DNA of 5,971 nt, from positions 1 through 5,971 of the forward strand of contig CAKPGU010000037.1 of the NCBI GenBank assembly GCA_934155265.1, given 5' to 3'. Each line of letters begins with the position of its first letter. The stretch's first letter is position 1. Positions 5,531 to 5,971 of the stretch are shown here, piece after piece. Source of the DNA: an uncultured Clostridia bacterium. GTDB taxonomy: Bacteria; Bacillota; Clostridia; TANB77; CAG-508. The notes beneath the pieces were generated by a model. It did no database searches, was not told the origin of the DNA, and saw only the letters and a program-made list of their open reading frames with translations. The position numbers were made by a program, and so were the translations under genes.

Positions 5531-5783
5531 CATATTTACCAAATTCATGAACTGACAAACAAACTGACTTTTCAATATTTTCTATTCTTATTTTAATATA
5601 TAACTGCGTATCTTAAAACATTGGATTAAATTTAAATATCCAACCATCGTATTTTGGATTTCTGTCTTCTTCTGGTCCTGAAAAACAATCTTCTACAGTA
5701 CGTCCCCTTATGATGTCTTTTATATCTTCATGATTCAAACCATATTCTTTCATAAATTATTTATCTATTTTTCTAAATTCCAT
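5523..5783 (-). pseudogene. MqsR-family toxin, two in-frame stops
   Basis: MqsR toxins are small RelE-fold mRNA interferases paired with zinc-finger/HTH antitoxins. The frame from ATG at 5783 (AGGAGGG at 5793-5799) reads MEFRKIDK, TAA (5757-5759), then FMKEYGLNHEDIKDIIRG, then RTVEDCFSGPEEDRN, then KYDGWIFKFNPMF, TAA (5613-5615), then DTQLYIKIRIENIEKSVCLS, then VHEFGKYDE and TAA at 5523-5525. All of it lies in one frame. GLNxxDI, the VED..SGPEEDR stretch and the YIKI...VCLSxHE ending align by eye with MqsR (GLNFDDI ... VYLKLTV ... LIVSFKEK). Both stops are one base from Lys or Gln codons. At 86 codons it is a little short of E. coli MqsR (98), so the N-terminus may also be altered. The stop overlaps the antitoxin start as ATGAGTAA. 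Inactive as written. Confidence 0.7.
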
Positions 5784-5971
5784 AGGAGAATACCCTCCTA
5801 AAATATATTGTGGGCTATTGTTATACCACTCCATAAACACTTTCATAAACTCATCAATGTCGTTTTCACTTTCAAATCTGCATTTTTCTATTAGTTGATT
5901 TAATATATTTATAAAAGTTTTGTGTTGATTTATCCCATAAATATTCTTCTCTACTTAATATTTCTTGTTCT
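5757..5971 (-). pseudogene. Unrecognised C-terminal fragment, probably frameshifted
   Basis: The frame ending at TAA 5757-5759 extends upstream without an ATG near its beginning. It reads INILNQLIEKCRFESENDID, then EFMKVFMEWYNNSPQYILGG, then YSPMEF. At the right edge another frame reads EQEILSREEYLWDKSTQNF and seems to join it near 5905-5925 by a one-base shift, suggesting one damaged gene. The NNSPQ...GGYSPxEF ending recalls both the C-terminus of some SEC-C-associated hypothetical proteins and the YNN...GG.sP.EF end of rve-type transposases. I cannot decide between them. It is in frame with the MqsR-like remnant, so the two may also be fused by deletion. Confidence 0.35.
5793..5799 (-). promoter_or_regulatory. 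Ribosome-binding site of the MqsR-like remnant
   Basis: AGGAGGG on the minus strand precedes the ATG at 5783 by 9 bases. It supports that ATG as the former toxin start, although it also lies within codons of the overlapping C-terminal fragment. Confidence 0.45.

Noticed and set aside
5338..5550. Plus-strand open frame of 70 codons
   Set aside because: It is antisense to the zinc-finger region of the antitoxin remnant, whose CPYC and HTH motifs are clear on the minus strand.
4032..5759. Recoded stop codons (alternative genetic code) explaining the in-frame TAA and TAG codons
   Set aside because: TAA is a normal terminator of the R-M genes, TGG is used for Trp, and the same region also has frameshifts that recoding cannot explain. 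Decay is simpler.
5784..5971. Calling the right-edge fragment a transposase or a SEC-C protein
   Set aside because: The NNSPQ...GGYSPxEF ending is compatible with both, and too little is present, with a probable frameshift, to choose.

Overview
The window is very AT-rich and uses TGG for Trp and TAA/TAG/TGA as stops. Shine-Dalgarno sites are strong and AGGAGG-like, and promoters match the sigma-A consensus well. This points to a low-GC Firmicute, most likely a Clostridium-type anaerobe (inference from composition and protein style only). All of the content is accessory: an excisionase-like gene cut by the left edge, an intact restriction-modification (R-M) locus, and a stretch of decayed genes on the right.

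Layout. 1-103 (-) holds the N-terminus of an excisionase-type DNA-binding protein. 106-225 (+) is an orphan C-terminal reading-frame remnant, and a strong promoter lies inside it. 246-1400 (+) is an HNH restriction endonuclease with its own promoter and a TTG start. It converges on a tightly coupled minus-strand operon, with a hairpin terminator between the two. In transcription order the operon is a Phd/YefM antitoxin-like small regulator (3623-3414), a cytosine-C5 DNA methyltransferase (3427-2432) and a D12-class adenine-N6 DNA methyltransferase (2439-1420). The genes overlap by 14 and 8 bases, and a well-formed promoter precedes the first. Two methyltransferases of different chemistry plus an HNH nuclease suggest a Type II system with an asymmetric (Type IIS-like) site, each enzyme protecting one strand. 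The unusual element is the Phd-like protein, which sits where a controller protein would be expected and has no toxin partner beside it.

3663-3938 is non-coding. It holds the operon promoter, an inverted repeat just upstream of it, a compact block of nested hairpins between 9-bp direct repeats, a minus-strand terminator and a palindrome.

The right third (3939-5971, all minus strand) is a graveyard. In transcription order it has an unrecognised C-terminal fragment, an MqsR-family toxin with two in-frame stops, a YgiT-zinc-finger/HTH/Panacea-type antitoxin with two frameshifts and a lost C-terminus, and a DnaC/IstB-type helicase-loader ATPase with a premature stop and a probably lost 5' end. 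Toxin stop and antitoxin start overlap by 8 bases, as in a toxin-antitoxin operon. The contrast between clean R-M genes and multiply broken neighbours suggests an old phage- or element-derived region in which only the R-M cargo is still under selection.
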